64,000 bases of DNA from contig CAJHZI010000441.1 in assembly GCA_905160935.1 (NCBI GenBank), positions 1-64,000 on the forward strand, in the 5' to 3' direction. Source of the stretch: Enchytraeus crypticus (Eukaryota > Annelida > Clitellata > Enchytraeida > Enchytraeidae). Below are positions 1-11,575 of this stretch, one piece after another. The first letter of the stretch is position 1, and each line of letters starts with the position of its first letter. The position numbers and the translations under genes were made by a program. The notes under the pieces are model-generated. The model did not search any database, was not told the DNA's origin, and saw only the letters and a program-made list of their open reading frames with translations.

Positions 1-145
1 ATGAACAAGCTCAATCAATCATCGATCACAAGAAATAAATAGTCAATTTTAGAAAACGAAAAGAAAGTTAGCAAACTAATTGAGAAAAAATACATTAGCT
101 TTCATATTAATAGTTTAATGTTATATAACATTAAACTAATCAAAC

Positions 146-324
146 CCTAAACGACAGTTCCAGATTTTCTCCGCCCCAAATGTCCATTCCAGGATCATAC
201 GTCCCCAAATACTCAAAGTAATTCCTGCTGATTGCAAACAATCCACCGGCCATTGTCGGACTCCTAAAAATTAATCAATAAATAAAATTTAATAAATATC
301 TTAGTATTGCATTTCTCCTCCTTC

Positions 325-369
<45 letters not shown>

Positions 370-1384
370 TCTCTCTCTCTCTCTCACTCACTCTCACTCT
401 CTCTCTCACTCTCTCTCTCTCTCTCTCGTATTCTGCCAAACTGCATGTCAAGTTACATATTTTCACTCACATTGGGTTCAAACTTCAGAAACTCAGCACA
501 TCAGTGGTCACCTCTAGTGGATAGACTGCCTCCATGGTTCAATATTTACTCAAAATAGCTCTAAGTCTGTATTACTTGTATTGTAATGTATTGCATTGTA
601 TTATAAGGTATTGTACTGTATTATATTGCAGTGTAGTGCCTTGTATTGTATTCTTTTGTATCGTATTTGCATTGTATCGCATTGTATTGTATTGTAGTTT
701 AGTGTATTTTACTGTATTGTAGTTTATTGTAGTGTATTGTATTGCACTGTACTGTAGTTTATTGTATTGCATTATATTGTGTAGAATGTTATCACACTGT
801 ATTGTATTGTATTGTATTGTTGTAATGTATTGTACTGTATTGCATTCACTCACTGAACGGGCTCAATGTCGCTCTTCCTTCGCTTCATCTCTCTCTCAGG
901 AATCCCGTGCCAGTTAAACTGAAGGTTCCAGTCAAATCCCCCGACACTCGTCGACCTGGCGTTGTTGTGCAGGTACCTCAGTGTGTGATCATCAACCACG
1001 TCTATGATAGGGGTCACTACGTTAGACCAGTTCTGAGCTATACGATCTAACAGCGGCTCCAACCATCCTAATCAATCGATCAATCAACCAATCAATCAAC
1101 CACGTCTATGATAGGGGTCACTACGTTAGACCAGTTCTGAGCTATACGATCTAACAGCGGCTCCAACCATCCTAATCAATCGATCAATCAACCAATCAAT
1201 CAACCACGTCTATGATAGGGGTCACTACGTTAGACCAGTTCTGAGCTATACGATCTAACAGCGGCTCCAACCATCCTAATCAATCGATCAATCAACCAAT
1301 CAATCAACCACGTCTATGATAGGGGTCACTACGTTAGACCAGTTCTGAGCTATACGATCTAACAGCGGCTCCAACCATCCTAAT

Positions 1385-1415
<31 letters not shown>

Positions 1416-2075
1416 CCACGTCTATGATAGGGGTCACTACATTAGACCAGTTCTGAGCTATACGATCTAACAGCGGCTCCAGCCATCCTAATCAATCAAT
1501 CAATCAACCAATCAATCAATCAACCACGTCTATGATAGGAGTCACTACATTAGACCAGTTTTGTGCTATATGATCTAACAGCGGCTCCAGCCATCCCAAT
1601 CAATCAATCAATCAATCAATAAACCACATCTATGACAAGTGTGACCACGTTAGACCAGTTCTGTGCTATATTTTTATTATATTTCAATATGCAGTAATAA
1701 CTATTGAAATACAACTATAACTATCCTTAATAATCTTAGATTATTCCTATTTTAGGTAACCTTCAGATTATTAATTGGAGAAATTTTCAATTTAAGATTT
1801 ATGTTTTACTACCAATCACAAAAACTTGGCTTTGTAATACAGCGATTACATTGATGACATGATTTTAAAGTACAGCGATTCTTTAATAATATACGTCACT
1901 TGATGGAAAAACAGGTCATGCATTTTTTATTTTGCATCTCAGATCAATACAACACTCACACTCCAACCAAGTGCTCAAAATTACAGATTACTTATATAAT
2001 TATTTTCTTAATTGTGATTAAATAATTTGAGATAGAGCAACAACACTTGGATCAGATAATAATAATAATAATAAC

Positions 2076-2111
<36 letters not shown>

Positions 2112-2158
2112 CCCCAGGTTCTTTACACCGGGGTAAAAATAAATAAATAAATAAAAAT

Positions 2159-2191
<33 letters not shown>

Positions 2192-5100
2192 GGTTTGTCC
2201 GTTTCCTCAATCAGGGATGATGTCAGGGACGTCCCCAACAACACATATCACTATAGACGGTGAAGTAGATCAAGTAACCATCAGATAGTAAAGTAGATCA
2301 AAGTAACGATACTAAACGAATGAAACGAAAGGTTATGCATTTTTTATTACAAATTATTAGTATTAAAATTACAGATTAATTATTATTTAATTAATAGAGA
2401 TTAATTTGAGACAGGGAAACAAATAATGGATGACAAGGTGAAGTAGATCAAGTACCCATTGTGCACTCGCAGTGGGAGTCGAGGAAGGTGAGCACCTCCC
2501 CCGTGGCTTGAGCGGCACCAAGCAGTCGTGCTCTTATCAGTCCCTGGCGTGACTTACTGCGCACGACTTTAACCTTGTGCAGCTTGGCCACGTACTCGTC
2601 TAGCGGCTTCATCAAGTGATCTGAAAATAGTAGAAAAATAGAGATATCTGAGATAAAAGAACAGAGATAACAGAGATAACTGAAATAATAGAACAGAGAT
2701 AATAGAACAGAGATACATTTACTTAAATTCAACTTTTACTTTAGTTCATTTATGTCTCATTGCCTTAATAATTATAATTATTATCATAATTATTAATTAT
2801 TATTTACAATAATAGTTCATTTATGTCTCATTGCCTTAATAATTATAATTAATATCATAATTATTATTATTTATAATAGTTCATTTATGTCTCATCGCCT
2901 TCCTTAACTTACATAATCATCTCATACATCTAGAATAAGTTTTTTATAAAATCTACGAAGATGAAGGAAAATGTACCGAGATCGGAGAAGTCGTCAACGA
3001 GAATGATTTCTCGGATGAGACGTGGAGGAGATCTGTCGAGAACACTGTGAACAGTGCGGAGAAGCGTGGACCACGCCTCGTTGTGGAATATGATAATAAC
3101 CGAAGTGTCAGGAAGCTCTTCTCTATACTTCACCGCTTTGCATCTAAACCAATCAGTCAATTCAACCATAAATCAATAGCGTTACAGTGAACCTAGATAA
3201 ATGAATCCATTTAACCATAAATTAATAGTGTTACATTTAATCTTCACCAATCAATCAAACCAACCATAAATCAATAGTCTTACATTTAAAATTTACCAAT
3301 CAATCAAATCAATCATAAATCAACAGTCTTACATTTAATATTTACCAATAAATTAAATCAATCATAAATCAATAATCTTACATTTAATATTTACCAATCA
3401 ATCAAATCAATCATAAATCAATAGTCTTACATTTAATATTTACCAATAAATCAAATCAATCATAAATCAATAGTCTTATGTTCAATCTTCACTAATCAAT
3501 CAATAATTTAACCATAAATCAATGGTCTTACATTTAATATTTACCAATAAATCAAACCAACCATAAATCAATAGTCTTAAATTTAATATTTACCAATCAA
3601 TCAAATCAACCATAAATCAATAGTCTTACATTTAATATTTACCAATCAATCAAACCAACCATAAATCAATAGTCTTATGTTCAATCTTCACCAATCAATC
3701 AACAATTTAACCATAAATTAAAAGTGTTACATTTAATCTACATCAATCAATCAAGTCAACCATTAATCAATAGTGTTACATTTAATCTACATCAAGCAAT
3801 CAAGTCAACTATTAATCAATATATAACTGCCAAGCATATAAGATGGTAAATTCTTGAACACTCATGGGCACAGTTACATGGACAATTCACATATAAATTG
3901 CCAAACAGTTTAAACTGGTAATGTTTAAACTGTTTACACTTTAAACTGTTTACTTTTTCTTTAATTTTACTGTTTACTGTTTACACAGTTAAACAGTTTA
4001 AACTGGTAAAAAAGTACTAAAAGTGATAGATGTCATCATGGATTGTAATTTTGCTAAATATTTACTATACTATATCCATGCAATAACAAATCATCCAATT
4101 AATAGATCATTATTAATAACTCACTCGGAGTCTCTCATATCTGGAAGTGATCTATGGAGAGAGGTCATGTCACTGGCGTACTGATTAAAAGCATTCTTCT
4201 CCATTCCCAGATCAAACTTCTTCTTCTCATCGGCTGACAAATCACCTCGGCTTATGAACACTGCACGTCCCAACTCACCTGTCAATATTAGTCAAGGTCC
4301 AAGGTTCATATTTCTAGTCTATGCCATAACAAGTATTGAGTACATTGCACATCAAGACGTTTATGTACTCACGATGACTTTGCCATATCAATTTCTTATA
4401 GTTAGCGACATGGCTTCAAATATCTTACTGAGTGTTGGGTAACTTTGCTTTAAAAATGTATGCATTTTTAATTAGCCTCTTCTAAAGAACTGCACATCCC
4501 AACTCATCTGTCAACATAAGGCAAGGTCCAAGGTTCATATTTTGACTCATTGCCTGAACAAGTAATGAACATTAAGAAATTTATGCACTTAAAAAGCTAT
4601 GCAATACCAATTTTTAGAATTAACTATATGGTTTCAAAATGTTGCTCAGTATCTATGCATTTTGTTAAAATGTTAAAATATGCGTTGTGAAAACGCATGC
4701 AGTCTTCAGTTAGCCTATTCTTAAGTTCTAGATTCAGCAGTGAGAAACCAAATATGACAAAACACAAAAGATATATCTCGTATTAAAGATAATAATACTA
4801 TTTCAATAATTAATTAGCACCAGAGATTTAATGTCTGGTTCTTAGCCAGAAAGTGGGGTCAAAATATTACAAATGAATTTTAAAACAAAATGATAAATGG
4901 AGGTATGTTTTTACATTAGATTCATTTTAATAAACAAGAGAGCTCTAGAATATTTTAAAATAGAGTTATGCAGTACAGACCTGGAGCACTCCGATTTTCA
5001 GGAGTTTCAATGTCAACATTCCATCTCGGAACAATCAGTCCACTCTTGATCAGCTCTTCGGTAATACTTTCAGCTGTCTCGCTTTTACCAGATTTCCCAT

Positions 5101-5524
5101 GATTTTGGGACAGCTTTTCATGTGCACCGAATAAAAATGCTAGAATATTGTCACGTGGATTTTTAATGAGAGAGGTTCCACTTTGATCTCCGTAGTTAAG
5201 CTTAAACGGTGGAATGCGTCTATCTTCCGCACGTCTCCGAGCTAGTTCTTCTTGAATGCTCAATGCCTGCTTAAGTCTTTCCATTTCTCTCCGCTCGGCA
5301 GCGTAATCTTTCTGCATAGCCTGCTCAAACCGCAGTCTATCCATATCGGGTCGTTCGAGAATCGGCTGTCTCGACATTCCAAAACTGTCCTCTCTTAATC
5401 CACGTTTATCGCCGACACTCAGAGAGCTGGAGCGAGACATAAGGTAGAGCGTAGCTAGCCATAGTAGAGTGCCGACAATGGCTATCCTTGCTAGTATATT
5501 CCGAATAGAAAATCCACGAGCCAT
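146..5524 (-). CDS. GALNT: Polypeptide N-acetylgalactosaminyltransferase (partial, C-terminus off the left edge)
   Basis: Golgi type II membrane enzyme that starts mucin-type O-glycosylation by moving GalNAc from UDP-GalNAc to Ser/Thr (family GT27). Exons on the minus strand: 4981-5524, 4125-4278, 2977-3143, 2456-2620, 854-1067, 146-263. Every junction has GT-AG sites and consistent phase, giving 454 codons. Seen in the translation: a short cytosolic tail, one membrane helix (residues ~10-28), a charged stem with [13 protein letters not shown], then the catalytic domain with [16 protein letters not shown], a metal-binding [10 protein letters not shown] (DxH) and the Gal/GalNAc-T motif [11 protein letters not shown]. 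The ricin-type lectin domain should lie beyond base 1. ATG 5524 is chosen because it opens the membrane-anchor exon; an acceptor-like TTTTGTAG just upstream suggests a 5'UTR intron. The exact paralogue is not assigned. Introns contain splice-site duplications described separately. Confidence 0.94.
328..427. repeat. (CT)n microsatellite
   Basis: Nearly pure CT dinucleotide run with a few CACT interruptions in the GALNT intron between exons 5 and 6. Reading frames through it code only Ser-Leu or Arg-Glu repeats and are not genes. Confidence 0.95.
575..848. repeat. Degenerate TATTG-type pentanucleotide satellite
   Basis: About 270 bases of drifting TGTAT/TATTG units in the GALNT intron, ending 6 bases from the donor of exon 5. 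The overlapping ORFs on both strands are products of the repeat. Confidence 0.9.
992..1672 (-). repeat. Minisatellite built from the 5' end and acceptor of GALNT exon 5
   Basis: Seven tandem units of about 103-110 bases. Unit 1 is the genuine start of GALNT exon 5 with its acceptor and adjacent intron. The next units, 1099-1622, repeat the same ~75 exon bases (coding [13 protein letters not shown] and onward) plus the intronic GATT-rich stretch. The last unit, from 1623, is truncated and diverged. On the minus strand most units keep an intact ATTAG acceptor next to GATGGTTGG; in unit 6 the acceptor AG is lost. In each extra copy the exon sequence runs into an in-frame TGA where the intron repeat begins. 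Confidence 0.92.
2055..2190. repeat. (TAA)n tract interrupted by a LINE tail
   Basis: Perfect and near-perfect TAA repeats lie on both sides of a 29-base LINE 3' end. Within a GALNT intron. Confidence 0.85.
2110..2138 (+). mobile_element. Severely 5'-truncated LINE 3' end (same family as the element at 15274)
   Basis: Contains AACCCCAGGTTCTTTACACC followed by GGGGTAAAA, identical to the end of the LINE fragment at 15926-15954. The CCCC-A-GGT and ACCGGGG arms can form a hairpin, as expected for a LINE 3' end recognised by its reverse transcriptase. It sits inside (TAA)n. Confidence 0.7.
2190..2260 (-). mobile_element. Headless SINE A' copy
   Basis: On the minus strand it reads GACGTCCCTGACATCATC ... 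TGAGGAAACGGAC followed by an (ATT)n tail. It shares the core of the tRNA-type SINE A but lacks the tRNA-like head. Confidence 0.75.
2743..2907. repeat. Three ~70-base tandem repeats
   Basis: The phrase TTCATTTATGTCTCATTGCC followed by TTAATAATTATAATTA recurs three times in the GALNT intron between exons 3 and 4. No coding content. Confidence 0.8.
3145..3835. repeat. ~50-60-base AATC-rich minisatellite
   Basis: About a dozen degenerate units containing CATAAATCAATAGTCTTACA and ACCAATCAATCAAA. The array starts right beside the acceptor of GALNT exon 3 but contains no exon sequence. Confidence 0.85.
3903..4003. repeat. AAACAGTTTAAAC palindrome cluster
   Basis: AAACAGTTTAAAC (3903-3915) and GTTTAAACTGTTT (3923-3935) form 13-base perfect arms with a 7-base loop. 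The arm recurs near 3942 and 3984. It resembles the tail of SINE B (AACAGTTTAAAC), so it may be a SINE remnant. Confidence 0.65.
4258..4700. repeat. ~210-base duplication that includes the GALNT exon 2 acceptor
   Basis: The stretch 4258-4470 (start of exon 2, its acceptor and the intron before it) is repeated in diverged form at about 4487-4700. Shared runs include AAGGTCCAAGGTTCATATTT and, on the minus strand, GACAG followed by ATGAGTTGGGATGTGCAGT in place of GTGAGTTGGGACGTGCAGT. The copy is not open as an exon for long. Confidence 0.75.
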
Positions 5525-7777
5525 AATTACACCTACAAAACGTTGGCTATATTTTAAAAAAATCTAATATAAAAATTATGATACGTCGTATTTTAGTTAG
5601 CCTGCTAAAATCTTAATTTCACTCTCAATTTTAAAGTTGTTATTATCGTGTTAAAATTAATTTGTTTATATTTACCAGAGCGATAATTAAGAACCACACC
5701 TTTATCCACGTTACCACTGCAACATCCATTTTCTCATTTTCTTTCAAAGGACGTCCTAGGCTCAGCCGTCGCTCATGACAACATGTAACTTGCAGAAAGC
5801 AAAGCCAATTCGACTGCCAAAATATTGAAAATCAGTAAGCAGCTGCAATTTAAGTTCCAAAAACGTAAGCAAGAGTCTAAGTTCATCTTGAAAAGATTTT
5901 TAATCGCTGCATTAGTTATAACCTGCTTATACTACTGTCAACGATGACAGCGATTTCAATTGACAATAAGAAAAATATCGTTTTATATTCCTAACATGAC
6001 ATTTAGAAATTTTAAATACAATGTATCATAACGTGTTGTAAAGTGTAACAAATTTGTATGAGGAAATCGAAGAGTTAATCGATTTAGTAAATCAATCTTT
6101 AATTAAAAATAATTTTTTTACAACGTAGCTAGGCCTACTTGTCCAGAAGTTAAAGTTCTCTACTAAAAATACAATAACGGAAAGGATACTGGTTAATTAA
6201 GTATGGAAAATAAACTGTCGACAATGTAGAGATGGATTGTGGATTGTTTTGTAACATCAATTAAGTACAACAATATTTTCCACGTGCTTACAGCAAAATG
6301 AAAAATCTTGAATATAGAGGCACAATGAGTGCCTACGTCACAGAAGTCTAGACGATCTTCACGTAAGTTTAAATTCTTTTATGGACAAATATTTGTGTTT
6401 TGTAATTTAGTGACGTTACGTCTGGAACTTATGCAACGATAACAAAGCTACAGGTGGCTTGCAGTTATTAATTTCATTATTTACATGTCAACTATCATCC
6501 AAGTTAAAGTCTTATCTTAAGCACACATGTTCAGTATTTAAAATGGGAATTTAGAGCTAGAGGAATGATCAGAAATTTTCAGCCCACCACCCTGGAATGT
6601 ATTTGCAGGTCTCTAACCACTGCGTATGTCTAGATGTTTAGTCCTATATGTGTATATGCGCGGCAACGTTTAAATAAATTGCAGGGTTGCAAGTTATACA
6701 TCATGGGCCCCCACCCTTAGTTCCACAGAAAATTGTAATTTGTAGTTTCTGCCAGGTCGAAGGCGCGAGTGCTAGTAAAAAAATTAAAAATTTGTCTGTT
6801 CCAGAGAAGGCGTGAGCATAAGCAAATAAATGTGGTTACATCCAAACATACTCTGCCCCCGCTCATTAAAACTTTATTGATCCGCCACAGTGTACTATAC
6901 TTGTACACATAAGTGTACTAGTTAACATTGCAACCTAGTTTTAGTTTGATGTCTCGAAAAGATCAAAGGTACAATAGGCTTCGTTAGAGGCGACTACTCT
7001 GGGACTATAGAATGGTCGTATAACTTTAAATAACAGATCCAGAGGTGAATTGAACCCTCGTGGGTTCGAATCCCAGCCGCGCTGATCTGAGAGTAAAATC
7101 TCGGACATTCACTGAACTAGTTATACGGGAAATGGACTAAATTGCCTAACAGTTTAAGCATGTGGTATTAAAAGTGAGAGATATCAACATAGTTTATCGT
7201 TTCACTTAATGCGTGTTTACTTTTAACTGATAATCAAATCAAACACTATTTATCTTTTTCAAACAACAATTAAATTCATATACAGTACATGTATAACATT
7301 AGTAATTTGTAATGTGATTTATATTTTGGATGATATGCTTACGACGGACTGCTACTTAATGAGCTCGATATGAAGCTCTGAAGAGAAATATGTGCCTTGA
7401 AATAAGTCATTTTAACGCATGCATGGTATATTCTACAGTGTGTCGGACATAATACCGACTACTGAAGCTCTATGTTTACATAGCCTAGCTAATTCAGAAT
7501 TAAAATATCTATATTTCAGAACAGTAACTACGCTATACAGAATGTGTCTAGAAACAAGCTGAAGAGTTAACGGACATTTAGAACAGTAACAGTTAGTCCA
7601 TTGAATAAGTTGAAACCTTTATAAGCGATCTGAAAATCGGGTAGAACGGTAGTTCTAGTATAACACGTGTCGTTAGGTTAAGACAATTGAGGAAAGTTTT
7701 TATAGCAATAGTAGTACTCTATTGAATGCATACTTAAACACTTCAAAGAATCTACATCTGAATTCTCTCACAACTGA
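5525..7777. other. Intergenic region between two divergent genes
   Basis: Holds a possible 5'UTR of GALNT (acceptor-like site just above its ATG), a SINE B copy at 7040-7215, and at 6548-6620 a fragment of repeat family G (GAGCTAGAGGAATGATCAG). No convincing promoter motif or exon was recognised in the rest. Confidence 0.6.
7040..7215 (+). mobile_element. SINE B (tRNA-like) copy
   Basis: Contains a pol III B-box match GGTTCGAATCC followed by CAGCCGCGCTGATCTGAGAG, a body with CTGAACTAGTTATACGG, and an end with GATATCAACATAGTTTATCG. Other copies lie at 16632 (minus), 44145, 44340 (minus) and 50080. Confidence 0.8.
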
Positions 7778-9481
7778 ATGATTGGCATAGAATCCAAAAG
7801 CCTTCCAGTCGCTCTAAACCCTTCCACTACCAAGGGAATGTTTTCCAGAAATCCATGCCGACATCGACTCCGGGATAATCCTTCGATATCATCCCACACA
7901 ACTTCCAGTCGAGCGTCCTACGTTCCCGTTAAGCTTGTCCTAGAGTGTAACATGGAGCAGAGTAAGGACTCATCCCGGAACAGATCCTGCAGTCGTCTCC
8001 GGACTCAACAATCCCGTACGTCCATTCTGTCCGGCGATTCCGATGTCCCGTCAAATGGGAATCAATCCAACAGCAAAATATCAACCGCAAAGAGAATCAA
8101 TAATAAGATCGTCAAGAGCAACAGTGTTATCCGTTCTGTTGTTTCTAACAAGGACCATGATGATGAGAGTGATTGTTCTTTTGGCAAATCATCGAGCGAA
8201 TCTTCCAGACTATCGGCAAAGAATTCCGTATCGAATATCCTCAGTTCCTCTCGCTCTCGCTGGTTGAATCTCAGTCGACTCCATTGTCGTCCAGCGCACT
8301 CCAACCTCTCAGTAACCTCTACTGGATCTCAAACCAGTTCCCGGAGGTCCGAGAGTGGAACTGGAAAACGGGGTCGTTCTCGCATTCCAGTCTACGTCAA
8401 CGCTCCGGATTTGTTGAAGGATGTCTGTGAAAGGCTGGGACCTGAGGAAAAGACTTCCGGTTGGAAGAATAAGAAGAGATTCAGCTCAGAGAGAAGTAGA
8501 GGTGTTAGATCTGTTTCCTCGTACACTGATCTTCGTGGACCTGCCAATCGGCGGAACAATCTGGCTCGACCCAGCAGGGCAAGAAGTGTAAGCAGTTTCA
8601 GAAAGAACCGATTGGACGATTCTGATTTGGAGGAAATTGAAAACGAGTCCTGTAAAGTTGTAATTTTAACAGATTCCAGGGAGTATGGAAGCGCTTGTAG
8701 GGGTGTGTTGGTGGAGTTGTCAGGCGATCATTTATACCACAGTGGTCGTCTACGTCGTCAGGTCTTACATAAACCTTGCAAGATTCCTCTGACAAAATCT
8801 TTTCGACTTAGACAACGACAACAACAGCTGCAGCAACAGCAACAGGGTGGAGTGGGAGAAGGTTTGTATCTACCACAAGTGAAACATTCGCAACAGAGAG
8901 ATCTTCAAGTTCTACCGCAGCCGCAGGAGCAACGCGTTGAGCTCTTACAACAACAACAGGATCAGTTGAGCTTAAAGCTACAACAAATGCAACAGCAGCT
9001 GACTCAAAGTAAGTTGCCTCAGTACGAAACACTCTTCCTACAACATCAGCAACTTCGCGAGCAACCGTTGCCACTGATGCAACATCAGCAACACCGCGAA
9101 CAACCGTTGCCACTGATACAACATCAGTTAGATCTTCAGTCATTTCAATCAGGAATTCAGAAGCTGGTGGAACAGGAGGTTCAGAAGTTAAATACCGTTC
9201 AGCGGAATTACCCACAACCAGCTGAAACCGGTTTTGAGCTGCTCTCTGACCGCGGTGTTTCCATCAAGCAACCATCAATGCCGGAAGTCATAGCTGCCAG
9301 GAAATGGTTCCGAGGATTTATGTGCAAACAACAGGCTAACGAGAAAAGAAATGACCGGAAGGAATTCGAGAGATCGATGATTAGAAATTTAAGAATAAAT
9401 CTGCTCGCCATTATCTTCGTCCTATGCGCGCTGATATATTTCTTCTACATGTCCTACTACTACTACGACGATTACAATTGA
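7778..9481 (+). CDS. Intronless gene for an unrecognised Ser/Arg- and Gln-rich tail-anchored protein
   Basis: An uninterrupted 567-codon ORF starting at ATG 7778. It is visibly richer in G+C than its AT-rich flanks, which argues for coding constraint. Residues 1-330 are basic and rich in Ser and Arg (for example RSRIPVYVNAPDLLKDVCER). About residues 345-440 are Gln-rich and contain a tandem repeat, EQPLPLMQHQ / EQPLPLIQHQ. The C-terminus carries one hydrophobic helix (LLAIIFVLCALIYFFYM) followed by SYYYYDDYN, so it is probably a tail-anchored protein of the ER or nuclear envelope with its bulk in the cytosol or nucleus. There is no PPPx KASH ending. I do not recognise the family; a taxon-restricted gene or an old retrogene are both possible. 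ORFs on the opposite strand are shadows. Confidence 0.72.
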   Translation: MIGIESKSLPVALNPSTTKGMFSRNPCRHRLRDNPSISSHTTSSRASYVPVKLVLECNMEQSKDSSRNRSCSRLRTQQSRTSILSGDSDVPSNGNQSNSKISTAKRINNKIVKSNSVIRSVVSNKDHDDESDCSFGKSSSESSRLSAKNSVSNILSSSRSRWLNLSRLHCRPAHSNLSVTSTGSQTSSRRSESGTGKRGRSRIPVYVNAPDLLKDVCERLGPEEKTSGWKNKKRFSSERSRGVRSVSSYTDLRGPANRRNNLARPSRARSVSSFRKNRLDDSDLEEIENESCKVVILTDSREYGSACRGVLVELSGDHLYHSGRLRRQVLHKPCKIPLTKSFRLRQRQQQLQQQQQGGVGEGLYLPQVKHSQQRDLQVLPQPQEQRVELLQQQQDQLSLKLQQMQQQLTQSKLPQYETLFLQHQQLREQPLPLMQHQQHREQPLPLIQHQLDLQSFQSGIQKLVEQEVQKLNTVQRNYPQPAETGFELLSDRGVSIKQPSMPEVIAARKWFRGFMCKQQANEKRNDRKEFERSMIRNLRINLLAIIFVLCALIYFFYMSYYYYDDYN

Positions 9482-11575
9482 AAATAGGACTAAGCTTACG
9501 CTGGCACTGCTATTTCCACTTGCATTCGAGCCTAGCGCCAGTCATTGCTAAATTTCTATTTAACTTAACTTTAATTTAACTCTATTAAATTACATTATTT
9601 ATATAAATTTAGTTTAATTTCTATTTAAATTTATCAGCAATCATTGAACTATTATATGAGGGACGTATTGTGTAAAATGTAGAGATCCGATCAAACCAGT
9701 TAGAAATACTAGCTCATACCACTCGGGTGATAATACCATTCGTCTTAAGGTGCTAATTTATCACTGTTATGTTAATTTGTTGCTCCCATAATACCGTTAT
9801 TTCTCTATTAGGATGCTAATGAATTAATGTCAAGATGTTACAGTGTTGTTGATGTGACGATTAGATTATTAATTATTATTATTAACAAACGAAAACTTAT
9901 ATAGCAGTGTCATGGCCGAACTCGGTCTTCGAGACTACTTTACAGGAAGAGTTCAATTGTAATCATGAGCTAAATAACAATTACATTTAAATTAATATCT
10001 AAACTGGTAAAAATTTCTACATATGAGCGGAACTTTACGCTATCCAGCAACACTCATTCAAGTCTTCATATACAAAATACTTTTAAAAAAACCAAACATA
10101 CGTGCATAGTACTATCATGTAAAAACACTACGCGACCATAATAATGTTTTCACAGCTCGACGGAAAGCTAAATAGTTAGACAGAATAGATATCTCAACTA
10201 ATCTGTTATATGCGATATATCTTCATTTATTTCAAAAGAAACTGACAGCCGCAGATAGGTAAAATACGAACTTGCGAAATGGAACGTACGCATATATTCC
10301 AATATATAACGTGAAAACAATAGCATAGTAATTCAAATACAAATTATGTATTTAAAACATATTTTAACGTAGCAGTAGTTTTGTAGCATCACTTAGTATC
10401 ATACGAGTTATAAAGTTTTATCATTTAATGCTCTACGCTTAATTAAAGCTGGTAAAGCAAGTGTTAACGTCTGTTTCCTCTCTCGAAAGCGATGTCAGTT
10501 ACGGGCTAGCCCAGGATGTGAACCCGCACATGCTGATCCCAGTGCTTAGCTTCTTTTTTCTATGTTTCTTCGGATTTGATATGAGTGTTGGGTTAATGGA
10601 GACAACGCGGTTAATTAATGACAGTTAATTAAATAAATGCTATATCAAAACTGTCAAAAGTCAAAACTAAAATGCAGCTATATCGAAACTAAAATGCCGC
10701 CGTTTAGTTAATCCTTTTAAATGCACCTGTATGAGCTCGAGGTGTTTAATTATAGGCCTACTCAGCAACTAATATTTCATAGAATTCACTGATATTAAAC
10801 ACTGAATATTGCTCTTTCCAGCCACCTTCTCTCAAACCCGATAAAAATAATTTATATGTAAGCAGAATTAGTGCGCAGTTATTTTGTAAAATCTGGACCG
10901 GATTTTATTTTATTGTTATCAGTATCGTTATCAATTTCACCTAGCAGGTTATATTGCACCGCGTTATATCAGCCAACAATTTAAGCTTTTAAGTTTTGTC
11001 TAGATTAGGTATAGTTGATGGTATGATATTACATGTACGCTATTCGCCTAGAGCAATGAAGGTATGCAGCCGTTCACTTACAGCGAGAAACATCTGCCTA
11101 ACACTGCACTGTCACGCGTAGTGGTAGGTTGAGTGCAAGGTCGTTTCTGTAGTTGGTTCGTGATCTTTAATTATATTAGAAAAGTATTCAAAATTAATAG
11201 TAATATATTTCACTAATAGAATAATAATAACTTTCACAGATGGGAAAAGTTGGCGTGAAGGAAGGAGGATAGCAGGAAACTGGAAGAGTGAGTCATGAGA
11301 ACAGTCAATGGATACATCATACTCTGAATGGATTATGCAGTATGTGAAATTAGACAGCGATAATAAGATTCTAGTAATGATATCAACTGACAACCAGTAA
11401 ATATACCTATAGCTACAATCAATCATTATGAGGTCAAAATCATCATAAATCTGCATCATCGTCATCGTCATCATCTACGTCATTATCAACAACATCATCA
11501 TCATCATCGTTGTAGCAACTAATGCAGTCATAATCAACAACATTACCATCATCATCGACATCATCATCGCAACTA
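9482..11575. other. Intergenic region
   Basis: AT-rich. Contains one SINE A copy at 10443-10545 and an ATC/GTC triplet stretch from about 11455 that runs into the first recognised exon of the next gene. No exon is recognised, although 5'UTR exons of the gene starting at 11576 could lie here. Confidence 0.55.
10443..10545 (-). mobile_element. SINE A copy, diverged
   Basis: Minus-strand match to the SINE A head and core: AACGTCTGTTTCCTC, CGATGTCAGTTACGGGC and the B-box complement GGATGTGAACC are visible on the plus strand. Confidence 0.7.

Noticed and set aside
307-558. ORFs of repeated Ser-Leu or Arg-Glu at CT/GA microsatellites (also 36883-37197 and 61611-61975)
   Set aside because: Dinucleotide repeats are open in several frames; there is no homology or splice support.
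8808-9215. 135-residue Val/Ala-rich ORF opposite the tail-anchored gene
   Set aside because: Antisense shadow of the Gln-rich codons (CAA/CAG read backwards).
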